Shown here: positions 48,182-55,690 of the stretch, in pieces
How positions within the stretch are numbered: the first letter of the stretch is position 1
How the letters are laid out: each line of letters opens with the position of its first letter
The notes under the pieces: model-generated
Database searches by the model: none
Told to the model about the DNA's origin: nothing
What the model saw: the letters and a program-made list of their open reading frames with translations, nothing else
Source of the DNA: Cupriavidus sp. D384
GTDB lineage: Bacteria > Pseudomonadota > Gammaproteobacteria > Burkholderiales > Burkholderiaceae
DNA length: 64,000 bases
Assembly: GCF_001652915.1 (NCBI RefSeq)
Contig: NZ_BBQI01000017.1
Location: 1-64,000, forward strand
Direction: 5' to 3'
Position numbers and translations under genes: made by a program

Positions 48182-48481
48182 TCAATCCTTTTCGAATGCT
48201 TTACATCGAGTGATGTGAAAGACCAGTGTCTTGCTGTTGCGGTGCTTGCGGGCCAGGAAGCCTTCGCAGTCGAGCAGCGTGCCGAGCGGCATGCGCTCGA
48301 GCCGCTGGCCAATCGGGCCGATGCCCATGGCCACCACTGCGAATTCCACCTGCCGGGGCGTTTCCGCCTCCATCACCTCGCCGGCATGCTGCAGGATGCA
48401 GTTGACGACAGGGATGCCGGCCGGCGTATAGCGAAGCGTATCTCGCTCGGCGAGCGTGGCGGTCAGCCGGAGCTGGTTCAC
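48182..48481 (-). CDS. priB: Primosomal replication protein N (PriB)
   Basis: 99 residues, OB-fold single-strand DNA-binding protein of the PriA replication-restart pathway. Blocks: LRLTATLAERDTLRYTPAGIPV, EFAVVAMGIG, LLDCEGFLARK and FHITRCKAF. Its place between rpsF and rpsR is the conserved beta/gamma-proteobacterial order. Confidence 0.95.
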   Translation of the reverse strand: MNQLRLTATLAERDTLRYTPAGIPVVNCILQHAGEVMEAETPRQVEFAVVAMGIGPIGQRLERMPLGTLLDCEGFLARKHRNSKTLVFHITRCKAFEKD

Positions 48482-48501
48482 CGCGACACAGCAGTCCGCA
48501 C

Positions 48502-48876
48502 TCAGGCGGCCTGGCCTTCCGTGGTCGTTTGCGCGGCCTTGCGGGCTTCTTCGCGCTGCACTTCCTTCATCATCGGCGACGGAGCGGTCTCAGCCTTCTT
48601 GGTCTGGACGATCAGGTGACGCAGCACGGCGTCGTTGAACTTGAACGCGTGCTCGAGTTCAGCCAGCGTGTCCTTGCCGCATTCGATGTTCAGGCAAACG
48701 TAATGAGCCTTGGCCAGCTTCTGGATCATGTAGGCCATCTGACGGCGGCCCCAGTCTTCCACGCGGTGGATCTGGCCATTTTGCGACGTGACGAGCTGCT
48801 TGTAACGCTCGATCATCGCCGGCACTTGTTCGCTCTGGTCCGGATGGACGATAAATACGATTTCGTAATGACGCAT
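48502..48876 (-). CDS. rpsF: 30S ribosomal protein bS6
   Basis: 124 residues. [24 protein letters not shown] start, [21 protein letters not shown] and [14 protein letters not shown] are the family core, with an Ala/Thr-rich tail. ATG 48876 has AGGAG 5 nt upstream. First gene of the operon, with a good promoter about 70 bp upstream. The long leader before it could carry the bS6:bS18 autoregulatory structure known in other bacteria, but I cannot confirm its fold. Confidence 0.97.
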   Translation of the reverse strand: MRHYEIVFIVHPDQSEQVPAMIERYKQLVTSQNGQIHRVEDWGRRQMAYMIQKLAKAHYVCLNIECGKDTLAELEHAFKFNDAVLRHLIVQTKKAETAPSPMMKEVQREEARKAAQTTTEGQAA

Positions 48877-48942
48877 TGACGCTCCTTTTGGGATGAGCCA
48901 CCCGGGCGTCACGTCCGGTGCGGCAAGGTTGAATAGCCCGCG

Positions 48943-48972
48943 AGTATAGCCCGTAACCTCGTAAGTCCACAA
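48943..48972 (-). promoter_or_regulatory. Putative sigma-70 promoter of the rpsF operon
   Basis: On the minus strand TTGTGG (48972-48967), 18-nt spacer, TATACT (48948-48943). It is the only good pair upstream of rpsF and gives a leader of about 60 nt. Confidence 0.6.
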
Positions 48973-48993
48973 GGCCCCAGCGCGGAGGCGGGT

Positions 48994-50022
48994 TCAGCAG
49001 GCTGCGAATACCGACTGCAAGCGCACAGCGTCGAAGCCCAGCGAGGGATCAGCCGCCAGCGCGAGTAGCAACAGCACGCGCGCCTTGTACGGGTTGAGGT
49101 CGCCTGCCGACACGAACAATCCTGCCCGTGGCGACGGATGCGCCGGTATCGACACATGACCCGCTCCGGTACGCGAGCTGCGCACCACGGCAACGCCGGC
49201 ACCGGCCGCATCGGCCAGCGCCGCCGCCAGGGTTTCGTGAATCGAACCGTTCCCCGTGGCGGCCACCACCAACCCCTTCACACCTGCCGCCACCAGCGCA
49301 TCGATGGCCACCCTGCCCGGCTGGGCATGGCTGACCACGATCTCCGCCAGCGGCCAGGTCGACGGCACCGGCCAGGTCGACGGCACCGGCAGATGTTCCG
49401 CGTCGCGTCGCGCCGGCATGCGCGTGAATCGAATATAGGCGTCCTGCACGTAACCGAGCGGCCCCGTATTCGGCGAGACAAACGCGTCGACAGCCGACGT
49501 GTGCGCCTTTGTCACATCACGACCTGCATGGATCTGCTGGTTCAGGACCACAAGGACACCCTTGCCCCTTGCATCGGGACTGGCCGCGACGCGCACGGCG
49601 TCGAGAAGGTTCAGCGGGCCGTCGGCCGAAAGCGAGGTTGCCGGCCGCATCGCCGCCGTGATGACCACGGGCACCGGACACGACTGCGTCAGGTGCAGGA
49701 ACATCGCCGTTTCCTCAAGCGTGTCGGTACCGTGCGTAATCACAATACCGGCCACGTCTGGCTGAACAGACCAGTAGGCCACGCGCCCCGCCAGTTGCTG
49801 CCAGAGACCGAACGCCATGTCCTTGCTGTCGATCTGCGCCACCTGCTCGGTCTCCACGCGCGCCACATCGGCCAGCGCGGGAACCGCCTGCACCAGTTGC
49901 GACACCGGCACAGTGGCGGCCTGGTACTGGGCGCTGCTGGCGGGATCGCCGGACGATCCGGCAATGGTGCCGCCAGTGGCAAGAACAACGACGCGGGGCA
50001 GCGATGACGAGGAAGCTGACAT
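48994..50022 (-). CDS. Type II-like L-asparaginase
   Basis: 342 residues. Catalytic Thr loops are [11 protein letters not shown] and [11 protein letters not shown], with [16 protein letters not shown] and the C-terminal domain [11 protein letters not shown]. Hydrolyses asparagine to aspartate. No signal peptide is visible, so the product is probably cytoplasmic although the fold is closest to type II enzymes. It carries an in-frame 6-residue tandem duplication (VPSTWP twice) at about residues 212-224. ATG 50022 lacks an obvious ribosome-binding site. Confidence 0.9.
   Translation of the reverse strand: MSASSSSLPRVVVLATGGTIAGSSGDPASSAQYQAATVPVSQLVQAVPALADVARVETEQVAQIDSKDMAFGLWQQLAGRVAYWSVQPDVAGIVITHGTDTLEETAMFLHLTQSCPVPVVITAAMRPATSLSADGPLNLLDAVRVAASPDARGKGVLVVLNQQIHAGRDVTKAHTSAVDAFVSPNTGPLGYVQDAYIRFTRMPARRDAEHLPVPSTWPVPSTWPLAEIVVSHAQPGRVAIDALVAAGVKGLVVAATGNGSIHETLAAALADAAGAGVAVVRSSRTGAGHVSIPAHPSPRAGLFVSAGDLNPYKARVLLLLALAADPSLGFDAVRLQSVFAAC
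49352..49387. repeat. 18-bp perfect tandem duplication inside the asparaginase gene
   Basis: Two identical 18-bp units (49352-49369 and 49370-49387) in frame, adding six residues to the protein. Consistent with recent replication slippage. Confidence 0.95.
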
Positions 50023-50205
50023 GAATGGAGGCTGGCAGAGGAGCTGATTTTGAAGCTGGCCCGGGGACTCACGAACCAGGATCTGGCCGACGATTGTAAC
50101 TGTCACGCCGCGCCGGGCACCCCATGGCAAACCCGCGAAGTCACCGGACGGGGTTCGCTCCATGTTGTGCCCGCTGCGCAAATTGTGCTTGCACTTCACA
50201 CGATA

Positions 50206-50221
50206 CTGTATAAAATCACAG
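50206..50221. promoter_or_regulatory. LexA-binding SOS box 1
   Basis: CTG-N10-CAG motif (CTGTATAAAATCACAG) 48 bp before the lexA start codon. Together with box 2 it forms the tandem autoregulatory operator usual for lexA. Confidence 0.9.
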
Positions 50222-50225
50222 CATA

Positions 50226-50241
50226 CTGTTTAAACATACAG
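50226..50241. promoter_or_regulatory. LexA-binding SOS box 2
   Basis: CTG-N10-CAG motif (CTGTTTAAACATACAG) 20 bp after box 1, i.e. two helical turns, so two LexA dimers would bind on the same face. Confidence 0.9.
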
Positions 50242-50268
50242 TGCTTCGGCACGAAAGACCGGCGAACC

Positions 50269-50925
50269 ATGGCGACCCTGACACCCCGGCAGCAGCAGAT
50301 TTTCGATCTGATCCGCGACGCGATCCGCAACACGGGCTTCCCCCCCACACGCGCCGAGATTGCGGCCGAGTTCGGCTTTTCCTCACCCAACTCGGCCGAG
50401 GAGCACCTGCGGGCACTGGCGCGCAAGGGTGTGATCGAACTGACGCCCGGCGCATCGCGCGGCATCCGACTCAAGGTGGCACGCAGCGATTCGGAGCGTT
50501 CCGACCAGTTCACGCTGCCGATGGCTGGCGTGCTGCAACTGACACTACCGCTGGTCGGTCGCGTCGCTGCAGGCAGCCCGATCCTTGCCGCGGAGCATAT
50601 CGATCGCCAGTACCAGGTGGACGCCTCCGTCTTCGACGAGCGTCCTGACTACCTGCTGCGCGTACGCGGCCTGAGCATGCGCGACGCCGGCATCCTGGAC
50701 GGTGACCTGCTGGCCGTCAAGAAAGCCAGCGAGGCCGCCAACGGCAAGATCGTCGTGGCCCGCCTTGGCGAGGACGTTACCGTCAAGCGCCTGAAGAAAC
50801 GCGGCGACACGATCGAACTGATCGCCGAAAACCCCGATTTCCAGAATATCGTGCTCCATTCGGGCCGCGATGAGTTCTCCCTGGAAGGTATCGCTGTCGG
50901 CCTGATCCGATCATCAGGCTTCTAG
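50269..50925 (+). CDS. lexA: LexA repressor
   Basis: 218 residues. N-terminal winged helix-turn-helix ([30 protein letters not shown]) and C-terminal S24 peptidase domain: self-cleavage site Ala-Gly in GRVAAGSP, catalytic Ser in GLSMRDAGI and Lys in [14 protein letters not shown]. RecA-stimulated self-cleavage induces the SOS genes. ATG 50269; two SOS boxes lie directly upstream. A third SOS box occurs in the prophage at 53046-53061. Confidence 0.97.
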   Translation: MATLTPRQQQIFDLIRDAIRNTGFPPTRAEIAAEFGFSSPNSAEEHLRALARKGVIELTPGASRGIRLKVARSDSERSDQFTLPMAGVLQLTLPLVGRVAAGSPILAAEHIDRQYQVDASVFDERPDYLLRVRGLSMRDAGILDGDLLAVKKASEAANGKIVVARLGEDVTVKRLKKRGDTIELIAENPDFQNIVLHSGRDEFSLEGIAVGLIRSSGF

Positions 50926-51078
50926 CGTGACCGGAGGCGCCTGACAGCGCCTCCGACTCCCGAGACTTAGGCAGCACGGCCGTCTGCCCTGGTCACCCGC
51001 TTTGCTTTGCCCACGCCGCCCCGTCCATGCTGGACGACGGGCGCGGACCACTGCTGTCGCAAATAACGAGGTGTTGCC

Positions 51079-51252
51079 ATGCTGCAATCGAATCCCATCG
51101 CTTCCCGCCGCCCGGTCAAGCCGGTCCCGTTCCGGCAAATCAAGGGCGTCCGCGTCTACCAGGGCGCGCAACGCCGCACGATGGTCGGCAACATGGCCGC
51201 CATCTGCCGCATGCTGGAACTCGCCGAGCCGAGCACGAAACTGATCGACTGA
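51079..51252 (+). CDS. Small hypothetical protein
   Basis: 57 residues, basic (QGAQRRTMVGNMAAICRMLELAE). ATG 51079 has GAGG about 8 nt upstream. No domain is recognised. It lies between lexA and the prophage junction and is followed by about 265 bp containing only a possible short terminator (T-run near 51466-51473). Confidence 0.5.
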   Translation: MLQSNPIASRRPVKPVPFRQIKGVRVYQGAQRRTMVGNMAAICRMLELAEPSTKLID

Positions 51253-51517
51253 CCCTTCTTTGCCCGCCTCGCCCATGCGGGCAAACGGCCGCGCATCTTC
51301 AGATGGCCTGCTTTGTAAAAAGTGGAGTTGCGAGCCCACAACATGTAATTAAGGCTTCATTTAAAACTGACAGAAGCCTGATTAAACTCACTGACGCGCA
51401 CTGCATCACTGGCGTATTCGCGTCATGCGCATAACCGGAACTTGTCGACCCCGCCAAGGGCCGGTTTTTTTTGACCGATCGCTCGGAAGGGCCGCCCAAA
51501 GAAGGCCCATCCGATCT

Positions 51518-51772
51518 TCAGTCCGCCAGGGGCGCGCCGAACCAGTCGGCATCGAGATCAGCCTCGAAAGCCGCTGTCCAACCCGTTCCGTCGGGCACCT
51601 TGTACTTCTGAAACTGCCCACCCACGACACGCTCGACGGCAACGGCCTCACACCGGCCGTCGACACCACTCAGGACGAATTCAAAGTCGTCCGGCACAAA
51701 CCCGTGCTTTGCACACGCGGCCGCAACCTCGTCCTGCTCCTGCTGAGGAAGATCGAAGAAGCGCTGAGCCAT
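51518..51772 (-). CDS. Hypothetical protein
   Basis: 84 residues, acidic (QRFFDLPQQEQDEVAAACAKHGFVPDDFEFVLSGVDG, then a C-terminal WTAAFEADLDADWFGAPLAD). The start at 51772 follows GGGGGTG. No known family is recognised. It ends away from the prophage boundary and is probably host or an older insertion. Confidence 0.55.
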   Translation of the reverse strand: MAQRFFDLPQQEQDEVAAACAKHGFVPDDFEFVLSGVDGRCEAVAVERVVGGQFQKYKVPDGTGWTAAFEADLDADWFGAPLAD

Positions 51773-51866
51773 GTTCACCCCCACTGGCATCTCGTCGTGG
51801 TATCCAGTACAGCATAGGAAATCAACATGACCGACACGCAGCGATATACACGACGCGAAAAACAAA

Positions 51867-51890
51867 AAGGCCGCTCGTTTGAGCGGCCTT
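51867..51890. terminator. Bidirectional intrinsic terminator beside the tRNA-His fragment
   Basis: 10-bp stem AAGGCCGCTC / GAGCGGCCTT (51867-51876, 51881-51890) with A-run before and T-run after. It lies 13 bp past the 3' end of the tRNA remnant and was probably the terminator of the original tRNA-His gene. Confidence 0.85.
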
Positions 51891-51902
51891 TTGCAGAAAT
51901 TC

Positions 51903-51950
51903 TGGGGTGGCTGATGGGACTCGAACCCACGACGACAGGAATCACAATCT
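51903..51950 (-). other. 3' half of tRNA-His(GTG); prophage attachment site (att)
   Basis: On the minus strand the sequence runs from the anticodon loop (GATTGTGATTCC, anticodon GTG) through the T-arm (GTGGG-TTCGAGT-CCCAT) to the acceptor strand and encoded CCA at 51905-51903. The 5' half of the tRNA is missing; the sequence diverges at 51951. This is the signature left when an element using a tyrosine recombinase inserts into a tRNA 3' end. Confidence 0.85.
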
Positions 51951-52065
51951 GAGCTATCAAGCCTTACGCGGCGCGGCTTTCCGGACGATTCGCGGGAATA
52001 CTCGACCTCAAAAACCCTCGAAAACTCCCGTGTATTTTGATGGGTATTCCCACGATCTTGGACGC

Positions 52066-52155
52066 CTATTTGCCCTTCGCCGGCGGGTTGTTACCCCGGC
52101 CGCCGCCCGACGGATTGCCAGTTCGGCTGGGCCAGTTAGCTTGTCCGGTACTCAT
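52066..52155 (-). CDS. Small Gly/Asn/Pro-rich protein
   Basis: 29 residues, STGQANWPSRTGNPSGGG followed by RGNNPPAKGK. Start ATG 52155 with GGGAG at good spacing. Tiny proteins with an SGxGRxNNPP-like C-terminus are frequently seen near phage or island ends; function unknown. Too short for firm support. Confidence 0.4.
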   Translation of the reverse strand: MSTGQANWPSRTGNPSGGGRGNNPPAKGK

Positions 52156-52202
52156 GATGGACTCCCAGTGTGTTGCCTCCCCTCCAGAGTAGGGTATAGA
52201 CC

Positions 52203-52241
52203 AATTGGAGGGGACTCGAACCCCAGCAATCTGGCTCAACC
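52203..52241 (-). other. tRNA T-arm-like sequence, possible second recombination scar
   Basis: On the minus strand GCTGGGGTTCGAGTCCCCTCC has a perfect T-stem/T-loop (GGGG-TTCGAGT-CCCC), about 260 bp inside the tRNA-His remnant. No CCA end at the right distance and no anticodon arm can be drawn. Confidence 0.35.
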
Positions 52242-52324
52242 ATGCGGCTTTCTGGCAAATGCTGGCAAAAAGCTGGCAAATTGCCAGCCGCTCCTCGCAT
52301 TGTTTTCGAGTAAATCCCACCTTC

Positions 52325-52966
52325 TCACTCCATGGAAAAGCGCGCCTCGCTGCCTACAAGGGTGATCCATGTCGTACCCTCGAAGGTTGCGGAGGGTGGG
52401 AAGCTCCTAGGCTGGTACTTGTTGTACACACAATCGATTCGTGCGTCGTCGTCAGTGAAGGGCACCACAAACCAAACATACTCAAATGCGTGCTCGGTAT
52501 CCGCGAAGCGCCTCGCGAGAGCCCAGAGCGCCGCATCATTCGGGTTGTATTGTTCATGTGTCGTGTAGATCATGAGGCAAATCGGCACCTCATGACGCAA
52601 GCCGTATTTCGTGATTTTCTTGGCAACCTGGGCGAATACCTTGTCCGCATATTCCCCGGCGACGTACTTCCCATGGCCCGGCTGGAACGGTACCTTTCCA
52701 GCTGGCACGACGACCTCCATCAGTTCCATGTACTCCTTTCCTCCGGGAAACTCCAAGAGAAAATCCAGTTCTTCAGTGCCTCCATCCGTGACCTTTAAGA
52801 CCGATACACCCGCCTTCTTCAATTCCCGAAGATGGTAGTCAAGAATCTTTCGTTCGATGCCTTTTTGGTCGGTTGGCCACTGAATCGTGAGGTGTTTTAT
52901 CTGCGGCCCGTTTGGCCCCACAGTGATCTGCACCGGACCAGCCACCCCGGAAGGTTTGCGCGCCAT
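52325..52966 (-). CDS. Hypothetical prophage protein, divergent from an SOS box
   Basis: 213 residues. Not recognised. A central stretch with LDFLLEF and YMELMEVV, separated by a few residues, has the spacing of a PD-(D/E)xK-like nuclease core, but the Lys is not clear. The rest is mixed alpha/beta with many aromatic residues and no membrane segment. ATG 52966 follows AGGGA. Its 5' end lies 80 bp from a perfect SOS box shared with the divergent gene at 53076. Confidence 0.55.
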   Translation of the reverse strand: MARKPSGVAGPVQITVGPNGPQIKHLTIQWPTDQKGIERKILDYHLRELKKAGVSVLKVTDGGTEELDFLLEFPGGKEYMELMEVVVPAGKVPFQPGHGKYVAGEYADKVFAQVAKKITKYGLRHEVPICLMIYTTHEQYNPNDAALWALARRFADTEHAFEYVWFVVPFTDDDARIDCVYNKYQPRSFPPSATFEGTTWITLVGSEARFSME

Positions 52967-53045
52967 ACGAAGGTCCCTTGGTTTCAATTCAGCGATCCTA
53001 CAGGACGGCGCACACCATGCGGTTTTGGTAGCTCACCTCGCGATA

Positions 53046-53061
53046 CTGTATGTCCATACAG
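53046..53061. promoter_or_regulatory. LexA-binding SOS box in the prophage
   Basis: CTGTATGTCCATACAG, a perfectly symmetric CTG-N10-CAG box. It lies 15 bp before the gene at 53076 and between two divergent genes. It is a better palindrome than either box at lexA. Confidence 0.85.
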
Positions 53062-53075
53062 TATCACGCCCGACC

Positions 53076-53462
53076 ATGCCCCGCCTCTCCCCAAAGCCTC
53101 GCCCTCCCCTTCCGGCCGGCGGCTACATGCCAAGCCCGATCGATCCGAGCTACGACCGCTACTACACCCTGGACGGCGCTGGCCAGCCGGTACGCTGCTT
53201 TGACTACACCGAGCACGCCATGTGGGAGTCCTGCGAGGGCAAGGCCTGGCAGATCAAAGACATCCTGGCGGAATACGCCGTCGACATCTGGACCTACTTT
53301 TCGGGTTGGGCCAGCCTGAAGGACGACAAGCCGCCCATGTTCCGGACGACGATCAGCGGCGGCATGACCAAGTCCTTCGAGTCGGAGACATGGGAAGAGG
53401 CCGAAGACAAGCACAGGCGGGTGCTGGAAAAAATCCGGACTACGCTACCGCGCAGGGACTAG
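53076..53462 (+). CDS. Hypothetical prophage protein under an SOS box
   Basis: 128 residues. Pro-rich N-terminus (PKPRPPLPAGGYMPSPIDPSYDRY) then an alpha/beta body with many Trp residues (EHAMWESCEGKAWQIKDILAE, IWTYFSGWASL) and a Glu/Arg-rich C-terminal helix. No family recognised. The perfect SOS box covers its promoter region, so expression should rise with DNA damage. The end overlaps the convergent membrane-protein gene by 4 bp. Confidence 0.6.
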   Translation: MPRLSPKPRPPLPAGGYMPSPIDPSYDRYYTLDGAGQPVRCFDYTEHAMWESCEGKAWQIKDILAEYAVDIWTYFSGWASLKDDKPPMFRTTISGGMTKSFESETWEEAEDKHRRVLEKIRTTLPRRD

Positions 53463-53773
53463 TCCTTGGTCGGAACCCTGCCCCGTATTGCGTCCGCATA
53501 GGCTACGAAAAGCATCAGTGCAAAGTAGATCCACATCAAAACAGCCACGGTCCAGAGAAGCCAGGCAGTATTCTCCGGAGGCGGATGGATAGCCTTCCAT
53601 GTTGCGCCAGCTGCAGAACTCAACTCGGCCGCACAAGTAAAAAGCGCAGCCAGCATAAATAGTCGACTGCGGATCGCCTTCAAGAGGATGAACCGCTTCC
53701 ATCGCTTAGCGAAAAGCGCCGGCGTCATCAGCCAGGTGTTCAGTCTCTGGAAGAGTTCTTTGACCGTTTTCAT
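53459..53773 (-). CDS. Small membrane protein
   Basis: 104 residues with two predicted membrane segments (LFMLAALFTCAAELSSAAGA and WLLWTVAVLMWIYFALMLFV) and a basic N-terminus. Function unknown. It converges on the SOS-box gene. Confidence 0.5.
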   Translation of the reverse strand: MKTVKELFQRLNTWLMTPALFAKRWKRFILLKAIRSRLFMLAALFTCAAELSSAAGATWKAIHPPPENTAWLLWTVAVLMWIYFALMLFVAYADAIRGRVPTKD

Positions 53774-53952
53774 CGAAGTGACCTAGAAGTTCGCCCCTCC
53801 GAGATTCTGACATACGCGGGATAGGTGAAATGTTTCACTTCCTCACCAGCTGACGTATTCCACCCGTTCGGGCGATGCGCGACAGTAGGTGGCGTGCCAT
53901 TCTCTGCCCTGCCGGGAAACCGGCGTTATTTCTTTCATTCACCAACTTTGAC

Positions 53953-53982
53953 GCCACGACCACCCCGGTCGTGGCATTTTTT
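53953..53982 (+). terminator. Intrinsic terminator upstream of the accessory cassette
   Basis: 8-bp stem GCCACGAC / GTCGTGGC (53953-53960, 53968-53975) followed by a six-T run. It insulates the cassette from upstream plus-strand transcription. Confidence 0.8.
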
Positions 53983-54005
53983 CTTCCTGTGGTCAAAATT
54001 CCCCC

Positions 54006-54033
54006 TTGCAATTAGCCCCATTGGTGCTAATAT
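54006..54033 (+). promoter_or_regulatory. Promoter of the accessory cassette
   Basis: TTGCAA at 54006-54011, 16-nt spacer, TAATAT at 54028-54033. The spacer and part of the -10 form a palindrome (next entry). The first start codon is 53 bp downstream. Confidence 0.6.
54012..54030. promoter_or_regulatory. Near-perfect 19-bp operator palindrome
   Basis: TTAGCCCCATTGGTGCTAA: half-sites TTAGCxCCA / TGGxGCTAA around a central T, one mismatched pair. This is the shape of phage repressor (Cro/CI-type) operators, and it covers the promoter spacer, so binding would repress the cassette. Confidence 0.65.
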
Positions 54034-54085
54034 ACGTCTCAGAGGTAGCGCACCGCGCCGCCCGACATCCCGAAAGGACGATCGA

Positions 54086-54265
54086 ATGGAAAAGACCTTG
54101 GACATCCTCAAGACCGAAGCCGAAATCGGCAAGCTGATGGCTGAGACTGTGAAGCTCAACGCGGAAGCCGCCAAAATGATCCGCGAGCGGTTCTGGCTCC
54201 CGGTGGTGTACGCCTCCGGACTGATCGCAGCAACGGTCACTCTCACCAAGCTGTTTTTGAACTGA
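54086..54265 (+). CDS. Small helical membrane protein, first gene of accessory cassette
   Basis: 59 residues. An amphipathic N-terminal helix (ILKTEAEIGKLMAETVKLNAEAAKM region) and one C-terminal membrane segment (WLPVVYASGLIAATVTLTKLFL). ATG 54086 with GAAAGGA upstream. Function unknown; size and layout resemble small phage membrane-active proteins or toxins. Confidence 0.6.
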   Translation: MEKTLDILKTEAEIGKLMAETVKLNAEAAKMIRERFWLPVVYASGLIAATVTLTKLFLN

Positions 54266-54296
54266 TCCAAGGCCCGCCGCAAGGCGGGTTCTTTCT

Positions 54297-54566
54297 ATGC
54301 GCTATACATCCCCTTCCCCCTCCGATCTCCAACGCCTGAAATCTGAGCTGGACCGCACAGGCGAGGAAATGGCGGACCTTTTCGGCGTGGCCGGCGGCCA
54401 GCAGTGGCGTAAGTACACCGGTGGCGCCCAGCCGCGCGAGATGGCCCCGCAGATGTTGTTCTTCGGCGCGGCGCGCCTGGCGCTCTCAGACGAGGAAATA
54501 AAGCGCGTGCTGGACCGGATGCGCGAGATTGGCGCCGAGATCGACTTGACGCATGACGGCGAATAG
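54297..54566 (+). CDS. Putative small helix-turn-helix-like protein
   Basis: 89 residues. The segment DLQRLKSELDRTGEEMADLFGVAGGQQWRKYTGGAQPREM has the layout of a XRE/Cro-like helix-turn-helix used by some phage regulators. A short hairpin with T-run (54273-54294) lies just before it and no Shine-Dalgarno is evident. The stop overlaps the start of the next gene. It is the obvious candidate to bind the palindrome at 54012-54030. Confidence 0.5.
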   Translation: MRYTSPSPSDLQRLKSELDRTGEEMADLFGVAGGQQWRKYTGGAQPREMAPQMLFFGAARLALSDEEIKRVLDRMREIGAEIDLTHDGE

Positions 54567-55122
54567 CCACCTCTCCATGCCATTCTGGCCACAATCGCTC
54601 GTTGACTGGGCACAGGTTTTTTCCGCTGTTGGCACTGTAGGCGCCGTCGCGCTATCGCTATGGCTGGCGAGCCGAAATGGACCCAGGCTGGTCCTTCATA
54701 GCTATAGGGCCATACACCTTGGTGGGACTGAACCGTACGAAGTAACGTTGGTCGCTGAACTTACCAATGTCGGTACCGGATCAATTTCAATAAGGAACGT
54801 GTTTCACACCGCCCACGGAGCTTTTTATAACTTTGCGTTCTACGCAGACAACGGGACAACCGATGCAAACTTCCCCGTGAGACTTCGGCCGGGCGAGTCT
54901 ATTGTGCTTAAAGCGCCTGTCATTGGATGGAATCGGGTGTCAGGTCGTTGGTCAATGTGGAGACGAGCTTTCTGGGAGGTCCACTCGAACACGGGCACCA
55001 TTCAGAGATTTCGAGTCACGAGGCAGACGGCTTGGAACCTGTGGCAAGACTTACTCGCAACGCGAGGAGGCGCCTCGACAATGAAAGCAAGAGCAGAAGA
55101 AGTCGACCGTAGTTGGCAATAA
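54553..55122 (+). CDS. Hypothetical membrane-anchored protein of the accessory cassette
   Basis: 189 residues. One N-terminal membrane segment (AQVFSAVGTVGAVALSLWLA) followed by a soluble, beta-rich domain (VTLVAELTNVGTGSISIRNVF, FPVRLRPGESIVLKAPV) like an immunoglobulin-type sandwich. Function not recognised. The ATG overlaps the previous stop by 14 bp. Base composition is clearly lower in GC than both host and phage tail genes. Confidence 0.55.
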   Translation: MTANSHLSMPFWPQSLVDWAQVFSAVGTVGAVALSLWLASRNGPRLVLHSYRAIHLGGTEPYEVTLVAELTNVGTGSISIRNVFHTAHGAFYNFAFYADNGTTDANFPVRLRPGESIVLKAPVIGWNRVSGRWSMWRRAFWEVHSNTGTIQRFRVTRQTAWNLWQDLLATRGGASTMKARAEEVDRSWQ

Positions 55123-55156
55123 ACACCACTTGGGCCATGCCATTCCGAGTCAAGAG

Positions 55157-55690
55157 ATGAGAGATTTCCTAGCTTCAATTCGACAGAGTCTGGAAACCAA
55201 CAACTTCTATGTGGCACTGGCCACCTCATTGACGATCCCTGACATCTGCGGATGGCTGTCTTCTCCGAACCTGCGAAGCGGTGAGAGATACAGGGCATGG
55301 TGCGAGACATACCTTACGCCCAAATACACCCACGATCTTCCAAATGGCCGAGAGGTGTTTTTATCCCCCGGAGATGCGTACGCGCTGCGGTGCGCTTATC
55401 TACACGAAGGCGCCGACGACGTATCGAGGCAGCGGGCAAGAGAGGCGCTGAATCGCTTTGCCTTCGTCGCAAGGGGTGCGCATTGTAATCTGTTCGAGAT
55501 TAATGGTGAGGCAATCTTGAACTTGAACGTTCCGTTGTTCTGCACAGACATGGTCGAGAGCGCAGAACAGTGGCTCGAAGACGTGCGAGACAACCAGGCA
55601 GTCCAGGAACGCCTACGGGAATTTCTCAAGATCAGATCGGAGGAATTTGAGCTTGCGCCGGGAGTTTTCATGGACTTCCGTCCCGACTAG
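55157..55690 (+). CDS. Hypothetical protein, last gene of the accessory cassette
   Basis: 177 residues (a TTG 27 nt upstream is an alternative start). Soluble, with FYVALATSLTIPDICGWL, YRAWCETYLTPKYT, YALRCAYLHEGADD and FLKIRSEEFELAPG. The IPDICGWL and ALRCAYLHEG motifs look like those of a family often found in bacterial accessory DNA, but I cannot name its activity. Low GC like the preceding gene. It converges on, and overlaps by 23 bp, the end of the spanin gene. Confidence 0.55.
   Translation: MRDFLASIRQSLETNNFYVALATSLTIPDICGWLSSPNLRSGERYRAWCETYLTPKYTHDLPNGREVFLSPGDAYALRCAYLHEGADDVSRQRAREALNRFAFVARGAHCNLFEINGEAILNLNVPLFCTDMVESAEQWLEDVRDNQAVQERLREFLKIRSEEFELAPGVFMDFRPD

Larger units (their letters stand above)
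53774..54085 (+). promoter_or_regulatory. Intergenic region with terminator and accessory-cassette promoter
   Basis: 312 bp without a convincing gene. It contains an intrinsic plus-strand terminator (53953-53982) and, 23 bp later, a promoter with an operator palindrome for the cassette starting at 54086. Confidence 0.5.

Noticed and set aside
52205..52798. Plus-strand frame beginning with EGTRTPA across the tRNA-like sequence
   Set aside because: Frames opening this way are a well-known artefact of reading antisense through tRNA T-arms; the rest is antisense to the 52325-52966 gene.
53825..54265. Longer version of the 54086 gene starting at 53825
   Set aside because: The upstream part crosses an intrinsic terminator and the cassette promoter and has no coding character; the ATG at 54086 has a clear ribosome-binding site.
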